Below are positions 38,309 through 49,900 of a stretch of 64,000 nt of DNA, in pieces; positions within the stretch are counted from its first letter, which is position 1; every line of letters begins with the position of its first letter. The position numbers were made by a program, and so were the translations under genes. Under the pieces are notes generated by a model, which was not told the DNA's origin, did not search any database, and saw only the letters and a program-made list of their open reading frames with translations. The stretch lies in NCBI GenBank assembly GCA_018970945.1, contig JAGWVJ010000005.1:30796-94795 (forward strand). Direction: 5' to 3'. Source of the DNA: Cyanobacteria bacterium REEB417 (lineage in GTDB: Bacteria > Cyanobacteriota > Cyanobacteriia > PCC-6307 > Cyanobiaceae).

Positions 38309-38650
38309 TCAGGCCCAGCCTTTCTGGGACATGTCTTCAACGTAGGCAGCCACATCAGCGATGTCACCTTCGCTGAGCTTGCCACCAAAGGCCGGCATGG
38401 CGTTCTTGCCGTTGGTCACCTGATAAGCGATGGCAGCCTCATGGCCGCTGCTGTAGTTGGCCAGGTAGGCCTCGAGGGCATCCTGCTTGAGGGTGCGCTC
38501 AGCGTTGACCACATTGCCGCCGCCCATGTGGCAGGCAGCGCAGTTGGCCGAGAAGATCTGACCACCGTGGGCCACGTCAGCGGCAAAGCTCGGGGTCGCG
38601 CCCAGCAGCAGCGTCAGGCAGAGGGCAAACAGGGAGAGAAGACGGCGCAT
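38309..38650 (-). CDS. petJ: Cytochrome c6
   Basis: 113-residue precursor. A signal peptide ends near S-F-A-A (about 23), and the mature protein is about 90 residues. Haem attaches through C-A-A-C-H (Cys37, Cys40, His41), and the axial Met is in N-A-M-P-A-F (Met85). This lumenal protein carries electrons from cytochrome b6f to photosystem I, in place of or beside plastocyanin. It has its own terminator at 38212-38237. The 134-bp region upstream separates it from the epimerase gene on the same strand. Confidence 0.95.
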   Translation of the reverse strand: MRRLLSLFALCLTLLLGATPSFAADVAHGGQIFSANCAACHMGGGNVVNAERTLKQDALEAYLANYSSGHEAAIAYQVTNGKNAMPAFGGKLSEGDIADVAAYVEDMSQKGWA

Positions 38651-38784
38651 GGGAAGCGCTGAAGTGCACGATTACCGAACAAAAATAGGGCTGCTGGCCG
38701 CCTCAAGGGCCTGATGTTGCAGCCAGGGGGACGGTTCGAAACATTTTGGTCACAACCCGGGCACCCGGGCCCGGGCCGCGGTGC

Positions 38785-39810
38785 TCAGAGGCGCCCGCGA
38801 CGGGGCACGCCGGAACTCTCCAAGACTGCCTCCAGGCTGGGGGCATGACTCGCCAGACCAAAGCGCTCGGGCGGGCTCACGGGGTCATGCACGAAATGAC
38901 GCTGCTGGATCGAAAACAGATCCCAGGGGGTGATCTCGAGCCGCAGCAGCCTGATCAGGCCATCGATCAGCCAGCTGCTGAGCGCCAGCCCCAGAGGCGG
39001 GTACCAGCCATGGCGCCAGCGTGACAACCGTTGCAGGGTCTGGTTGAGGGTGATCGGGGCCTGACCCAGCACAAGCCGCCGCACGGCCCCCTGCCCCGGC
39101 TCTGAATTGGCCTGGTGGGGGACGGTGGCCAGATGCACGCACACCCTGGCGATATCGGCGGCATGGATGAAGTGGAAGCTGCCGTCGGCACGCAGCCATT
39201 TGGCCAGGGGCAGCCAGCGCACGGCATCGAGCAGGCCTGCAGTCAGGTAGCTGGTGGGGTGGGTGTCGCCGCCGTTGCACTGACCCGCCGGGCCGATGCG
39301 GCCACCGAACACCAGCGTGGGAAACACGGCGACGATGCGCGCCGCCAACGGGTGCTGCTCAAGCTGCTGCAGACAGAGCGCCTTGGTCTGGATGTATTCG
39401 GTGCCGAACTCGGCCGCCTGGGGCAGCAGCTGCAGGTTGCGATCGAGAATGCTGGCTGTGGAGAAATAGGTAATCTGCTCGACCACAGCCGGATCCAGCA
39501 GCTCCAGCAGACGCTTCACGGCCACGACGTTGACCTGGTGGGCGCGCTCGGGATCTCCCCAGGCGGTGGCGGTGTGAATCACTCTGGTGGCAGTGGCGAT
39601 CTGGGCCGCATGGGGCGCGAGCTCGCGCAGGTCGCCCACCAGCAGCGTGATGCGCGGGTCGTCTTTGGGCACGGCGCTCAGCTTGGCCGGATCGCGCAGC
39701 AGCAGCAGCAGCTGGGCATCGGTCTGCTGGTACAGCTGCTCGCTGATGTACTGCCCGACGCAGCCGGCGGCGCCGGTGATCAGGATGCGGGCCGCGCGGC
39801 TTGTGCTCAA
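38785..39810 (-). CDS. NAD-dependent epimerase/dehydratase-family protein
   Basis: 341-residue extended short-chain dehydrogenase. The nucleotide loop is [11 protein letters not shown], followed by G-D-L-R and the catalytic Y-I-Q-T-K (the YxxxK pair). The C-terminal third resembles substrate domains of sugar epimerases but with hydrophobic stretches ([10 protein letters not shown]). The substrate is unknown. Its start overlaps the hemE stop by 4 bp, so it is probably translated from the same mRNA. Confidence 0.85.
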   Translation of the reverse strand: MSTSRAARILITGAAGCVGQYISEQLYQQTDAQLLLLLRDPAKLSAVPKDDPRITLLVGDLRELAPHAAQIATATRVIHTATAWGDPERAHQVNVVAVKRLLELLDPAVVEQITYFSTASILDRNLQLLPQAAEFGTEYIQTKALCLQQLEQHPLAARIVAVFPTLVFGGRIGPAGQCNGGDTHPTSYLTAGLLDAVRWLPLAKWLRADGSFHFIHAADIARVCVHLATVPHQANSEPGQGAVRRLVLGQAPITLNQTLQRLSRWRHGWYPPLGLALSSWLIDGLIRLLRLEITPWDLFSIQQRHFVHDPVSPPERFGLASHAPSLEAVLESSGVPRRGRL

Positions 39811-40865
39811 GCGGCGACTCCGAGGCGCTCCATCACTGACTTGCCGGCCTCGAAGAAGAACTGACCGTTCTCCTCAGGGGTGCCCGGCAGGATGCCGTGC
39901 CCCAGGTTGAGAATGTGCTTGCGGCCGCGGGCCTTGCGCACCGTGTCATCGATGCGATCGCGAATGGCCTCGGGGGTACCGAACAACAGCCCGGGGTCGA
40001 CGTTGCCCTGGACGCCCACATGCTGGGGCAGGCGAGCCAGGCCTTCGGCCATGTCGACCGTCCAGTCCAGCGAGACGATGTCGACGCCGGTGCCGGCCAT
40101 GCGCTCGATCACGCCGGCGCTGCCGCTGATGTAGAGGATGAAGGGGGTGTCGGGATGGGTCTGCTTGACCAGGTCCACCACCTTTTTCTGATAGGGGGCG
40201 GCAAAGGTGTCGTAATCAGCCGGGCTGAGCTGGCCGGCCCAGCTGTCGAACATCTGCACCACCTGGGCGCCCGAATCGATCTGGTAGCGCAGATAGGCTG
40301 CGATCGACTCGGCAAAGTGGTCGAGCAATCGGTGCAGCAGGGCGGGCTCGCGGAAAGCCATGGCCTTGATCACCGCGTAGTTCTTGCTGCTCTTGCCCTC
40401 GACCACATAGGCGGCCAGGGTCCAGGGGGCACCGACGAACCCCAGCACCGCGGCCTCGTTGCCCACCGCCTGGCGCAGGCGGGAGAGCACCTCGCCCACG
40501 AAAGGCATGCTCTCGGCCGGCTGCAGGGGCCTCAGCGCCTCGACCTGGGCCATGGTGCGGATCGGGTCCTGGATCAGGGGTCCCTTGCTTTCGACGATGT
40601 CGAAGTCGATCCCCATGCCCGGCAGCGGCGTGAGGATGTCTGAGAACAGGATCACGCCGTCGGGCTTGAAGGCCTGAAACGGCTGCATCGAGATCTCATA
40701 GGAGAGATCGGGGTTTTCGGAGCGCTCACGAAAGCCCGGATGGCGATCTCTCAGGTCGCGGTAGACCTTCATGTAGCGGCCGGCCTGACGCATCATCCAC
40801 ACCGGCGGCCGTTCCACCTGCTCCCCACGGGCGGCGCGCAGCAGCAGGGGGGTGGAACTGGTCAT
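39807..40865 (-). CDS. hemE: Uroporphyrinogen decarboxylase
   Basis: About 352 residues from the ATG at 40865 (an earlier ATG at 40883 is less likely). The signature [13 protein letters not shown] is at the N-terminus, followed by [10 protein letters not shown] and G-F-V-G-A-P-W-T-L. The enzyme converts uroporphyrinogen III to coproporphyrinogen III in tetrapyrrole synthesis, alongside hemC in this window. The epimerase gene overlaps its stop. Confidence 0.97.
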   Translation of the reverse strand: MTSSTPLLLRAARGEQVERPPVWMMRQAGRYMKVYRDLRDRHPGFRERSENPDLSYEISMQPFQAFKPDGVILFSDILTPLPGMGIDFDIVESKGPLIQDPIRTMAQVEALRPLQPAESMPFVGEVLSRLRQAVGNEAAVLGFVGAPWTLAAYVVEGKSSKNYAVIKAMAFREPALLHRLLDHFAESIAAYLRYQIDSGAQVVQMFDSWAGQLSPADYDTFAAPYQKKVVDLVKQTHPDTPFILYISGSAGVIERMAGTGVDIVSLDWTVDMAEGLARLPQHVGVQGNVDPGLLFGTPEAIRDRIDDTVRKARGRKHILNLGHGILPGTPEENGQFFFEAGKSVMERLGVAA

Positions 40866-40922
40866 GGCAACGTCTGAGGGCAAGGCCTGATCAGGGGCGA
40901 ACCTACCTGAGCGGCCCCGGCC

Positions 40923-43244
40923 TCAGGCCTCAGGCAGGGCAGCCTCAGGGGCTTCGTCACAGAGCATCTCCTGGCTGCGCAGTTCATCGCGACTGAACAC
41001 CAGCACCGCCAGCGGCGGCAGGCAGAGATCGAGTGAGTTCTCATAGCCGTGGATTGACCACTGGTCGGTGAACTTGCCGCCCAGGTTGCCCAGGTTGCTG
41101 CCGCCATAGCGCTCGGCATCGGTGTTGAACACCTCCTGGTAAAAGCCCTCCAGCGGCACACCGATGCGGTAATGGGAATGGCTCTGGGGCGTGAAGTTGG
41201 CCACCACCACCAGCCAGCGGCCGGTGGCCGCCTCGCGCCGCATGAAACTGATCACCGAGTGGCGGCTGTCATTGCAGTCGATCCATTGGAAACCGTACTC
41301 ACTGAAGTCATCACCCCACAGCGCCCGCTCTGACTTGTAGAAGACGTTGAGGTCGTCGACCAACCGTTGCAGCCCCAGATGGGGTTCGTGGTGGAGCAGA
41401 TCCCACTGCAGATCACCCCAGACATTCCATTCGGCCCGTTGGCCGAACTCCATGCCCATGAAGATTGTTTTCTTGCCGGGGTGGGTCCACATGTAGGCGA
41501 GCAGGGCACGCACATTGGCGAACTTCTGCCAGTCGTCGCCAGGCATTTTGTGCAGCAGGTTGCTCTTGCCGTGCACGACTTCATCGTGGCTGAGGGCCAG
41601 CATGAAGTTCTCGGTGAAGGCATACCAGATCGAGAACGTGACGTTGTTCTGGTGAAACTGACGGAACCAGGGGTCGAGCTCGAAGTAGTCGAGCATGTCG
41701 TGCATCCAACCCATGTTCCACTTGAGGTTGAATCCCAGGCCACCGATGTTGGTGGGCTGGGTCACCATCGGCCAGGTGGTCGATTCCTCGGCGATCGACA
41801 GGGCTCCAGGGAAATGCTGGAACAGCACGTGGTTGGCCTGTTGCAGGAACTGCACCGCTTCGGTGTTCTCTCGGCCGCCGTGCTCATTGGGGATCCACTC
41901 GCCATCGGGGCGCAGGTAATCGCGGTACAGCATCGAAGCGACCGCATCGACGCGGATGCCGTCGATGTGAAACTCTTCGAACCAATAGACGAGGTTGGCA
42001 ACAAGAAAGTTGCGCACCTCGTTGCGGCTGTAGTTGAAAATCAACGTGCCCCATTCTTTGTGCTCGCCGATGCGAGGATCGGCATGCTCGTAGAGATGGG
42101 CGCCATCAAAGAAGGCCAGGCCATGGGCATCCTTGGGGAAGTGACCAGGTACCCAATCGAGAATCACGCCGATGCCCTCGCTGTGGCAGCGGTCCACAAA
42201 GGCACGGAACTCATCGGGCGTGCCGTAACGGCTGGTGGGGGCATACCAACCAGTCACCTGGTAGCCCCAGGACCCATCAAAGGGATGCTCCGAAATGGGC
42301 AGCAGCTCGATGTGGGTGAAACCCCGAGCCTTCACATACGGGATCAGTTTGTCGGCCAGCTCGGGATAGGTGAGTAGGCGTGCCCCTGGCTTCAGATCGG
42401 CCGCGGGCACGGGCGGGCGGGGGGTGCCATCGGGCTCGATGTAGGGCCGGTCGGCGCTGGCGTGCATCCAGCTACCCAGGTGCATTTCATAGACCGCCAC
42501 CGGCTGCTCGAGCGGGTTGCGGCTGTCGCGCTCGGTGATCCAGGCCCCATCGCTCCAGCCATAGCGCCCCTGGTCCATGGGCTCGATGATCGAGCCGTTG
42601 GCCGGGCGCACCTCATGGCGGAAGCCATAGGGGTCGGCCTTCTGGTAGCAATGCCCCTGCTGGGTGCGGATTTCGTATTTGTAGATCTCGCCGGCGCCGA
42701 GGCCAGGAATGAACAGCTCCCAGCAGCCGCCCAGGCGGCTCTGCATGGGATGCATGCGCCCGTCCCAACCGTTGAACAGACCCAGGACCGACACGCTGCG
42801 GGCATTGGGGGCCCACAGGCAGAACATGACCCCGGCGACACCATCGCGCTCGGTCAGGTGGGCGCCCATCTTGCGCCAGATGTGGTGGTGGTTGCCCTCG
42901 GCAAACAGCAGCCGATCGAGCTCCCCCATCCACTCGTCGCGGAAGGCCCAGGGGTCATGCTGGATGTGCTCAATTCCGGCCCGCACCACCCGCAGCTGGT
43001 AGCCACTGCCGGGGTTGTGGTCGAGCCGGGTTTCAAACACCCATGGATGGTTGGGGGTTTCGAGAGCCAGACTCTGCTCCCCATGCAGCAGGTCGACCCG
43101 CTCGGCATCGGGCATCCAGACCCGCACCGCCCAACCTCCTGCCTCGAGCGGCTGGGGACCCAACACCGCGAAGGGGTGATCATGGCGACACTCGGCCAGG
43201 CGATGGGCGTCCTCAACCATCCAGTCGAGGCTGAGCGTGGCCAT
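40923..43244 (-). CDS. glgB: 1,4-alpha-glucan branching enzyme
   Basis: 773 residues, GH13 family. The N-terminal domains are followed by a CBM48-type region (about 120-220). The catalytic barrel contains the nucleophile Asp in [12 protein letters not shown], the acid/base Glu in I-A-E-E-S-T-T-W-P and the third acid in [10 protein letters not shown]. It makes alpha-1,6 branches in glycogen. The ATG at 43244 starts the family sequence. Confidence 0.97.
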   Translation of the reverse strand: MATLSLDWMVEDAHRLAECRHDHPFAVLGPQPLEAGGWAVRVWMPDAERVDLLHGEQSLALETPNHPWVFETRLDHNPGSGYQLRVVRAGIEHIQHDPWAFRDEWMGELDRLLFAEGNHHHIWRKMGAHLTERDGVAGVMFCLWAPNARSVSVLGLFNGWDGRMHPMQSRLGGCWELFIPGLGAGEIYKYEIRTQQGHCYQKADPYGFRHEVRPANGSIIEPMDQGRYGWSDGAWITERDSRNPLEQPVAVYEMHLGSWMHASADRPYIEPDGTPRPPVPAADLKPGARLLTYPELADKLIPYVKARGFTHIELLPISEHPFDGSWGYQVTGWYAPTSRYGTPDEFRAFVDRCHSEGIGVILDWVPGHFPKDAHGLAFFDGAHLYEHADPRIGEHKEWGTLIFNYSRNEVRNFLVANLVYWFEEFHIDGIRVDAVASMLYRDYLRPDGEWIPNEHGGRENTEAVQFLQQANHVLFQHFPGALSIAEESTTWPMVTQPTNIGGLGFNLKWNMGWMHDMLDYFELDPWFRQFHQNNVTFSIWYAFTENFMLALSHDEVVHGKSNLLHKMPGDDWQKFANVRALLAYMWTHPGKKTIFMGMEFGQRAEWNVWGDLQWDLLHHEPHLGLQRLVDDLNVFYKSERALWGDDFSEYGFQWIDCNDSRHSVISFMRREAATGRWLVVVANFTPQSHSHYRIGVPLEGFYQEVFNTDAERYGGSNLGNLGGKFTDQWSIHGYENSLDLCLPPLAVLVFSRDELRSQEMLCDEAPEAALPEA

Positions 43245-43301
43245 GAAAACCGAGCAGAGGAGCCGGGAGCTTAAGCCGGTTTTTAACCAGCCTGGCCCGG
43301 T

Positions 43302-44078
43302 TCAGCGAACCGAAGCAGGTCCGGTGAGGATTTCAGGAAAGTCGAGCCCGACGATCTGATTGCTGGCGTTGAAGATCACGAACAGGTTGTCGCTCAGCCG
43401 GTTGAACTGCACGTTGACCAGCACCAGCCGGGTGTCGTCGTTGCGTTCGGCTTCGACAGCCCGTCCGACCCGCACGAACTGACCCGTCTCTCTTTGCAGC
43501 TCCAGCCACTTGGATTGCAGCGAAGCGGGAGTGATCTCCTTCTGCAGGTCAGGGGCCAGAAAACTGTGGGCGGTGATGAAGTTCCCGGTGCTGACAGCCC
43601 TCACGAACTGCAGGGCCACGAGGCTGTCGTTGTCGTCGCTGCGGTCGATGTAATACCGCTCGATCCGTCCCTCGCGGTTGAGCACCATGAACACGACCCG
43701 GTTGCCAGCCTGGGTTCTGAGCTCTGCCTCGACGATGCTGTTGTTGATGCCGCTGCGCACGCTCAGCAGGTCGTAGCTGAGCACCCTGGGCTGGGTGCGC
43801 ATGGTGGCGGCGATCATCGCGGGGCTCGTGATCGCCTGCATCTCGGGCGAAAACTGGGCATAGCGCGACCTGGCATCGCCGTTCTGCAACGCCGTAAGAA
43901 TGCGTCGGGCTGCAGCGCGGGCCTGCTCCACCGAGAGGGCTGGTGCGGTGGTGTCGGCCTGGCTCGAGCTGGACCCCTGGGCCCGGGCCGCTGGCAGGGT
44001 CCCAGCCCAAGGCGCTGCGGCCAGCAATGCAGCCAGCGTCAGCGGGCCCAGGGAGGTGAAACGCGGCGCACGCAGCAT
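43302..44078 (-). CDS. Secreted DUF3887-type protein
   Basis: 258 residues with an N-terminal signal peptide ending near A-A-R-A (about 33). Two related modules follow, each a helical region then beta strands (Y-A-Q-F-S-P-E-M-Q and F-L-A-P-D-L-Q-K-E-I-T-P). This is the DUF3887 pattern seen in exported bacterial proteins, here apparently duplicated. The role is unknown. It is followed downstream by glgB and preceded by the CocE-type hydrolase gene on the same strand. Confidence 0.75.
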   Translation of the reverse strand: MLRAPRFTSLGPLTLAALLAAAPWAGTLPAARAQGSSSSQADTTAPALSVEQARAAARRILTALQNGDARSRYAQFSPEMQAITSPAMIAATMRTQPRVLSYDLLSVRSGINNSIVEAELRTQAGNRVVFMVLNREGRIERYYIDRSDDNDSLVALQFVRAVSTGNFITAHSFLAPDLQKEITPASLQSKWLELQRETGQFVRVGRAVEAERNDDTRLVLVNVQFNRLSDNLFVIFNASNQIVGLDFPEILTGPASVR

Positions 44079-44098
44079 CTCGGCGAAGGTTCGGGGCT

Positions 44099-45655
44099 TC
44101 AGTTTGCCCCAACCATCGGCTGAATGCTGAGACTGGCCTGGTCGAGCCCCAGCTCGACCGTGATCTCCCGGTGACCGGTGTTGACCGCCCCTCGCGGCAG
44201 GGTGCCATCACCGGGATTGACGGCGATCTGGGGCCAGGCCGCCAGAGCGATCGACAGCCGCAGGCGATCGCCCCGCCGCAACTGCGCAAACAGCGGCTGC
44301 AGCTCAATACAGCGCTGCTGGGGGGCCTCACAGGCCGCCCCGCGATGCCGTGCCACCCCCGTGCTGAGCTGGCTGACCTGGCCGTCGGGGCGCAGCAGCG
44401 AGAGTGCCGCGCACAGATCGAACCCCGGCTGATCGGCCTGGGCGATCAGGCCAACCTGCGGCTGTCCCAGCAGCTCCAGCGGCGCCTGCAGGGGCGCACT
44501 GGTGAAGCAGGCCACGTCGCAGCGCTGGTCGAGGTCAGCCCGGTCCACAGCCCCGGCATCGAGACCGAGGTGCCCCCCCCGACCTGGCAGGGGGCGCCAG
44601 GGGTCATGCACCAGGGTCACCGTGCCGCCAGCGGCGGTCGAGCTGAGCTCCCCCTCAAGAGGGTCCACAGCGGCAAGACCGCCGCTGCGCAGGCCCCAGC
44701 TCTGGCCGCTGCCCTGCCCGGGCAGCCGCGGCAGCCACAGGCCCTGCTCCAGATCCTGGAGCCAGCTGGGCTGGGGCGACAGCAACGCTTCAGGGGGTTC
44801 ACGCATGCGCAGGTGGCGATCAAAGAAGGCAAGCTGCAGGCGGTCGATGCCCCCCTGCCAGTTGAGATGGCTCCAGGCGCCGATGCGCAGCAGGGGGTGG
44901 CCCCCGGCGGCCACGGCCCGCCGCCACAGGTCGAGCACACCGCGCAGGTGGGGGTCATGCCACCCGCCGATCAGCAGCAGGGGCTTCTGCCAGAGCGCCT
45001 GGGGGGGCTCATGCACCAGCCAGCCGACCGGATCGGCCGGATCCCGGTCCAGCCAGCCCAGCACCATGCCATCGGGATCCCAGCGCCGCATCAGATCGAG
45101 GCCTTCGGTCACAAACGCACCGGACGCCAGGCTGGCCCGGATTGCCTGCCAACCAACCTGGTCGTGAGCCCGTCGACACCGCTGGGCCGCCAGTTGCAGC
45201 CCCCAGGCCAGCGACAACGCCCACCAGTGGCAACCACCCTCACTGGCCCAGTGCAGGCGCTCATCGACACCGGCCATGGCGGGCACCAAGGCATCGGGCA
45301 GGTGCTCGCCGGAGGTGTTCAGCAGCTGGCTGAGGCCCTGGTACGAAAAGCCGTAGGTGCCGACGCGTCCATTGCACCAGCTCTGACTGCGCAACCAGGC
45401 GATCGTGCTCGCAGTGTCGGCTGGCTCCTGCCGGAAGCCCGCGAACGCTCCGCCGGAGTCACCGCGCCCACGCACGTCCTGCACCACCACCGCGTACCCC
45501 TGAGCGACGTACCACCGGGGGTGGGCGTAGGTGACGGTTGAGGCGATGCGGCTGCCGTAGGGCTGCCGCATCAGCAGCACGGGCCACGGTCCCCGACCGT
45601 CGGGCTGCCACAGCCGGGCATGAAGTGCGACGCCATCGGCGGCGATCAGCTTCAC
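44099..45655 (-). CDS. CocE/NonD-family hydrolase (S15-type)
   Basis: 518 residues with an alpha/beta-hydrolase fold. The nucleophile elbow is G-T-Y-G-F-S-Y-Q-G, preceded by V-V-Q-D-V-R-G-R-G-D-S-G-G, typical of X-Pro dipeptidyl peptidase/cocaine-esterase-like enzymes. A C-terminal jelly-roll-like region follows (V-A-C-F-T-S-A-P-L). The substrate could be an ester or a peptide. The start overlaps the stop of the small secreted-protein gene by 4 bp. Confidence 0.88.
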   Translation of the reverse strand: MKLIAADGVALHARLWQPDGRGPWPVLLMRQPYGSRIASTVTYAHPRWYVAQGYAVVVQDVRGRGDSGGAFAGFRQEPADTASTIAWLRSQSWCNGRVGTYGFSYQGLSQLLNTSGEHLPDALVPAMAGVDERLHWASEGGCHWWALSLAWGLQLAAQRCRRAHDQVGWQAIRASLASGAFVTEGLDLMRRWDPDGMVLGWLDRDPADPVGWLVHEPPQALWQKPLLLIGGWHDPHLRGVLDLWRRAVAAGGHPLLRIGAWSHLNWQGGIDRLQLAFFDRHLRMREPPEALLSPQPSWLQDLEQGLWLPRLPGQGSGQSWGLRSGGLAAVDPLEGELSSTAAGGTVTLVHDPWRPLPGRGGHLGLDAGAVDRADLDQRCDVACFTSAPLQAPLELLGQPQVGLIAQADQPGFDLCAALSLLRPDGQVSQLSTGVARHRGAACEAPQQRCIELQPLFAQLRRGDRLRLSIALAAWPQIAVNPGDGTLPRGAVNTGHREITVELGLDQASLSIQPMVGAN

Positions 45656-45939
45656 CGCACGTCAGGGCAGTACAAACCGACCACGTAGGTCACCAACACC
45701 TCGGCATCCGCCGGGCTGAGCGACTGCTGGCGGGCGATCGCCTGGGTGACCTGGGCCGAGGTGAAGCTCAGATCCTGGGCGTTGTACTGGCGCAGCTGCT
45801 GACACAACGCCTTGCCGCGCTGTGGGTTCTGCTTCACGGCATCGAGCAGGGCCGACTGCTGGGCGAACACGGGCAAACCGAGGGGAACACTCAGCGGCAA
45901 CACGGTGCCCAACAAAGCCGGCAGGAGCGATCGCAGCAT
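45652..45939 (-). CDS. Small secreted protein, unknown
   Basis: 95 residues with a signal peptide ending near V-F-A-Q (about 26). The mature part has two cysteines (G-K-A-L-C-Q-Q-L and V-G-L-Y-C-P-D) that could pair. The pattern of a short helical exported protein is clear, but no family is recognised. Its stop overlaps the start of the hydrolase gene, a sign of co-translation. Confidence 0.65.
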   Translation of the reverse strand: MLRSLLPALLGTVLPLSVPLGLPVFAQQSALLDAVKQNPQRGKALCQQLRQYNAQDLSFTSAQVTQAIARQQSLSPADAEVLVTYVVGLYCPDVR

Positions 45940-46009
45940 CGTCGTCCCAGGGACTGAGGCCTTCTGTTCTATTGCAGACAGAAGCGCACCCCTGAGCTGC
46001 CGTCGAGGG

Positions 46010-46411
46010 TCAGTTCGTGGGGCGACCGGGCTCCAGCGCCGCTGCCTGACGCATCCAGCGCCGCAGTGTGGACAGCTCGAGCAGCACGGCCGAACGACCG
46101 ATCAGCTGCCGTTGCAAGCGGTTGATCTGCTGCAACAGGCGGTGGGGATCGGCGCTGGCCAGCCCCTTGGCGGTGGCGATGCCGGCATGCAGAAGCAGGG
46201 CGGCGTCTGCCGGCAGCAGGTCGAGCGCGACCACCAGTCGGGCCTGGCCCCGCAGCCGGATCAAACGCGCCTCGCTGGCGCCGCCACCGCGGCCGATGCG
46301 CACCAGGGCGTCCTGATCGAGGTCGGCGAGCTGGTGCCAGGTACCGATGCCGGCGGCCCGCAGCCGCTCAGCTTCGCGGCTGAAGTGGGCCGGCAGGGGG
46401 AACAGATCCAT
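46010..46411 (-). CDS. DUF4332-like helix-hairpin-helix protein
   Basis: 133 residues, soluble. L-R-A-A-G-I-G-T-W-H-Q-L-A-D-L-D and L-L-H-A-G-I-A-T-A-K-G-L-A-S resemble the paired helix-hairpin-helix units of DUF4332, a family with nucleic-acid-binding-like architecture. Function is unproven. It starts 4 bp after the Ycf51-like gene stops. Confidence 0.75.
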   Translation of the reverse strand: MDLFPLPAHFSREAERLRAAGIGTWHQLADLDQDALVRIGRGGGASEARLIRLRGQARLVVALDLLPADAALLLHAGIATAKGLASADPHRLLQQINRLQRQLIGRSAVLLELSTLRRWMRQAAALEPGRPTN

Positions 46412-46415
46412 CGCC

Positions 46416-46883
46416 TTAGGCGGGGTTGATCAGCTCGCCACTGCCCAGGTTGCGCTGAACCTCGGCCAGCACCACTGGACGGTCGAGCCCATCGGCCTCG
46501 GGGACGATGCGGCGCAATCGCACGGTTACCAGGCCGTCGGTGGTGTTGCGGCCACTGCCCCGCAGATTGCGGGCCACCTGCTCAAGGCTTGGAGCGACGG
46601 CCGCTTCGGCCAGATCGGCCGGCGCCGCGGCGATCACCAGATCCGCACCGTTGTCATAGACGATGGGCACGGCCACCGCCCCTTCGATCAGCAGCAGCGG
46701 GCGATAGCTCACCGCAAAGGCCACGCAGGAGATGGCCAGCAGGGTGGTGAAGCTGGTGACCCCGACCAATCTGAAACGAATGCCCCAGCCCAGCCCGAAG
46801 CCGAGCAACATCAGCACGAACAGCCCGCCGCTGGCCACCCCCAGCCAGCGGCCGGCCTCGAGCAGGATCGGATCGGTCTGCAT
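46416..46883 (-). CDS. Ycf51-like (DUF2518) membrane protein
   Basis: 155 residues. Two hydrophobic segments occupy about residues 15-35 and 42-60, followed by a soluble domain with A-P-S-L-E-Q-V-A-R-N-L-R-G-S-G and an L-A-E-V-Q-R-N-L tail. This matches the Ycf51/DUF2518 family of cyanobacteria and plastids, whose function is not established. It is divergent from the TamB-like gene across about 70 bp. Confidence 0.8.
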   Translation of the reverse strand: MQTDPILLEAGRWLGVASGGLFVLMLLGFGLGWGIRFRLVGVTSFTTLLAISCVAFAVSYRPLLLIEGAVAVPIVYDNGADLVIAAAPADLAEAAVAPSLEQVARNLRGSGRNTTDGLVTVRLRRIVPEADGLDRPVVLAEVQRNLGSGELINPA

Positions 46884-46952
46884 GGGGCTGGGAGTCGCGG
46901 AACAAGCCCCTTATATTGCGCCGAATGCTGGCCCCGCTCGCACCGGGGAGAC

Positions 46953-49900
46953 GTGCTCTTGCCCTGCTTCAGGCGCCCTCTGCTGATTGGTGCCGGAGCC
47001 CTTGGCGCAGCTGCCCTGGCCAGCGCCTGCCTCGATCGCCTGGCCGAAGACGCCTTTGTCCGGGTGCAGCCAGGCCTGGAGAGCAACCTCTCGGTCCAGC
47101 TCGATCAACAGGTCAGGCTGGGGCGCTACCTGGGTCTGCGGGCCTGGGGGGTGCAGCTTGGACCGGTCAGCGTGTCTCCGCGGGGCGTCAACCGCTCGAG
47201 CCTCAGGGTCGAACGGCTGACCATGACGCTGGCCCCCCTGGCGAGCCTGCGCCAGGGGGTGCCCACCCTGCTGGTTGAGCTGGGTCCCACAACCGCGACC
47301 CTGGAGGCCAACGCCCACGGCCACTATTGGCGTGCGCCGGCCCGCTCCCGCGGCCAGCAGCCACCCCGACTGGATCTGCGTGCCCGTCTGCAGCAACCGG
47401 CCGCGGTGGCGATCCCGGCGCAACGGGCCCGCTACCAGCTCACCAGCGCCCTTGCCCTGCGGCCCGACCAGACCAGGCTGGAGCTGCGCAGCAGCCTCAG
47501 GCCCCAGCAGCGGGGCAACCGGACCAAAACCGGGCTGCTCCAGCTGCACGCCCGGGGCAACTGGACGACGCAACGCTGGCAGGGGCAGCTGGCCCTGCGC
47601 CAGCTGGCGATCGCCGATCTGGCGAACCTGCTGCCCAACGGCCCCGGCGTGCGGGTGCCCGGCACGCTGGACGGCGTGCTGCAGCTGCGCTGGTCCGACA
47701 ACCAGCCCCACTGCGGCGGCAACTTACGCGTTCAGCAACTGGTCTGGCGCGGCGACACAGCTCAGCAGGTCAGGGGGCTGGAGCGGGCCGAGCTGCACTG
47801 CTCCGGCCAGAGGCTGACACTGCGGCCGACCACGCTGCGCTGGAACACCTGGCAGGCCCTGGCCAGCGGATCGCTGCGTTGGCGCGGAGCCGACGCTCTT
47901 CAGGTCGAACGGCTGGCGCTGCGCCGCGGCCGTTCCTGGATCAGCGCCAGTGGCTCCGTCGCGCCTGGGCTCGATCTGCGCAGCCGCCTGCAGCTGCACC
48001 CGCAGGATCTCGACGGGCCACTGCCCGTGCCTGGCTGGCTGGGAACAGCCCCGCTGCAGGGCGATCTGAGCGCCCGTGGGAGCTGGGACAAGCCGGAACT
48101 GAAGCTCACCGCTCGCCGCCGCCAGGATCCCCTGCTGGGTTCCTGGGATGGTGAAGCCACCTGGTCGGCAGGGGTCGTGCGGCTGAACCAGCTGCGCAGC
48201 AGGTATCTGCAGGCCAGCGGCAGCCTGCCGCTGGTGCTGCAGCCGGGCCAGGCTCTGCGTAGCGGTCTGCTGCAGCTGCAGCTGGCGCTGCAGGCATTCC
48301 CGCTGCAGCGGCTGCGGCCCCTGGTCGGTGCCCAGCTGGGAGGGTCGCTCCAGGCCCAGGGAACGATCAGCGGGGCCCTGCAGGCCCTGGTGCCCGATCT
48401 GCAGCTGCAGCTCACCGACCCGGCGGCGGGCCCGTTGCTGCTGCGCGAGCGCTGGAGCGGCCACTGGTACGGGCAGGCGGGCGGTGGAGGCCGGCTGGAG
48501 ATGGCGGCCCAAGGTCCAGCACCACAAGGACTACTCAGCGCCAGTCTCAACCGGCGTTGGATGCCGACCGCTGTGGTGTTGCGGCGGGGCACCGGGAGCT
48601 TGACACTGCAAGGGCTTCCGCGTGCCTACCGCTGGCAGGCACGCGCTTTGTTGCTCGACGGACTGGCCTGGCGGGCCGGATCCCGAGGGGGCCCCCATGG
48701 GGTACGGGGCCTGCTCAGCGGCAGCGGGCGGCTGGGGTTGCAACCGCTTGCCTTCAGCGGCGCTGTCACCTTGCAACGTCCAGCCGTGCTCGGACTGCGA
48801 CTGCAACAGGCCGAACTGGAGGGCCGCTACCAGGATGGGCGCTATCAGCTGCAGGCCCTGCTCAGACCGCCCGGCCCTGCTCAGATGACCCTGGTCGGCA
48901 GGGGGCGCTGGCAGGGCGCCGTTGACCTGGTGCTGCAGGCCCGTGGACTTGAGCAGACCACGCTGCAGCAGCTCGCTGACGTGTGGCCCCAGTGGCAAGG
49001 CCCCGGAAGCAGCCCCATCGGCAGCGCCCGCGATCTGGGCACCCTGCTGATCGACAGCCTGGGACAGAGCGTGCAGCAACAGCTGCTGCTGCTGGAGCAG
49101 GCCCGAGCCGAACTGGCCAGCAGCGGCCGCAGCGGCGGCTTGCCCCAGGGCAATCTGGACCAGCGGCTACGGCAGCTGCAGGCCAGGGTCGACGCCGACA
49201 TCAGCCTCAGGGGACCGCATCTCAACCGCGCCTGGCTCGACCTGGCCGCCAAAGGACATCTTTGGCTGGCCACGGCGACCAGCGACACCCAGCTCAGCCA
49301 GGAGCCGTTTGTGGCCCGCATCGAAGGGCCCCTGGGCCAGGGCGGAGGCAAGTTCAGCCTGGAGCAACTACCCCTGAGCCTGTTGGCGCTGCTCACCCCC
49401 GTGCCCAGCAGCCTGCGCGGCAACCTCGACGTTGCGGGTCGTTACAGGCTGGGACGGGCCCAGCGCGAACTCAGCCTGCAGCTGGGGCTGAGCGATGCCG
49501 AATTGGCGGGAACCGCCATCACCATGCCGCGGGGCCAGGTCGACCTTCAGGGCGAAGCCCTCAGGCTTGATCTGGCCCTGCTAGCAGCGGGATCCAGCAG
49601 CAGCATCGACCTGGCGGGCCTGCTGCCGCTGGACCCCGACCGCGCCGATCTGGAGCTCAGAATCGCCAGCCGCGGCGATGGCCTGCGCTTTCTGACGACC
49701 CTGGCCCAGCCCAGCCTGCAATGGCAGCAGGGCAGCGCCGATCTGCAGCTGCTGCTGCGGGGCAGTGTCAACGATCCGATCGCCAATGGCTTCGTGCGCA
49801 TCCGCGATGGCCGCATCCAGTTCATCGGTCAGGCCATCGAAGACCTGGAGGCGACGGTGGTCTTCGACTTCGAGCAGATGCTGGTGCAGAGCCTGAGCGC

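Noticed and set aside
38651..38784. Possible petJ promoter (TATTTT upstream of the start)
   Set aside because: No matching -35 element at proper spacing, so it is not reported as a feature.
46347..46952. Upstream extension of the TamB-like frame
   Set aside because: It is antisense to the DUF4332 and Ycf51-like genes and low in protein-like composition; the GTG at 46953 has a strong ribosome-binding site.
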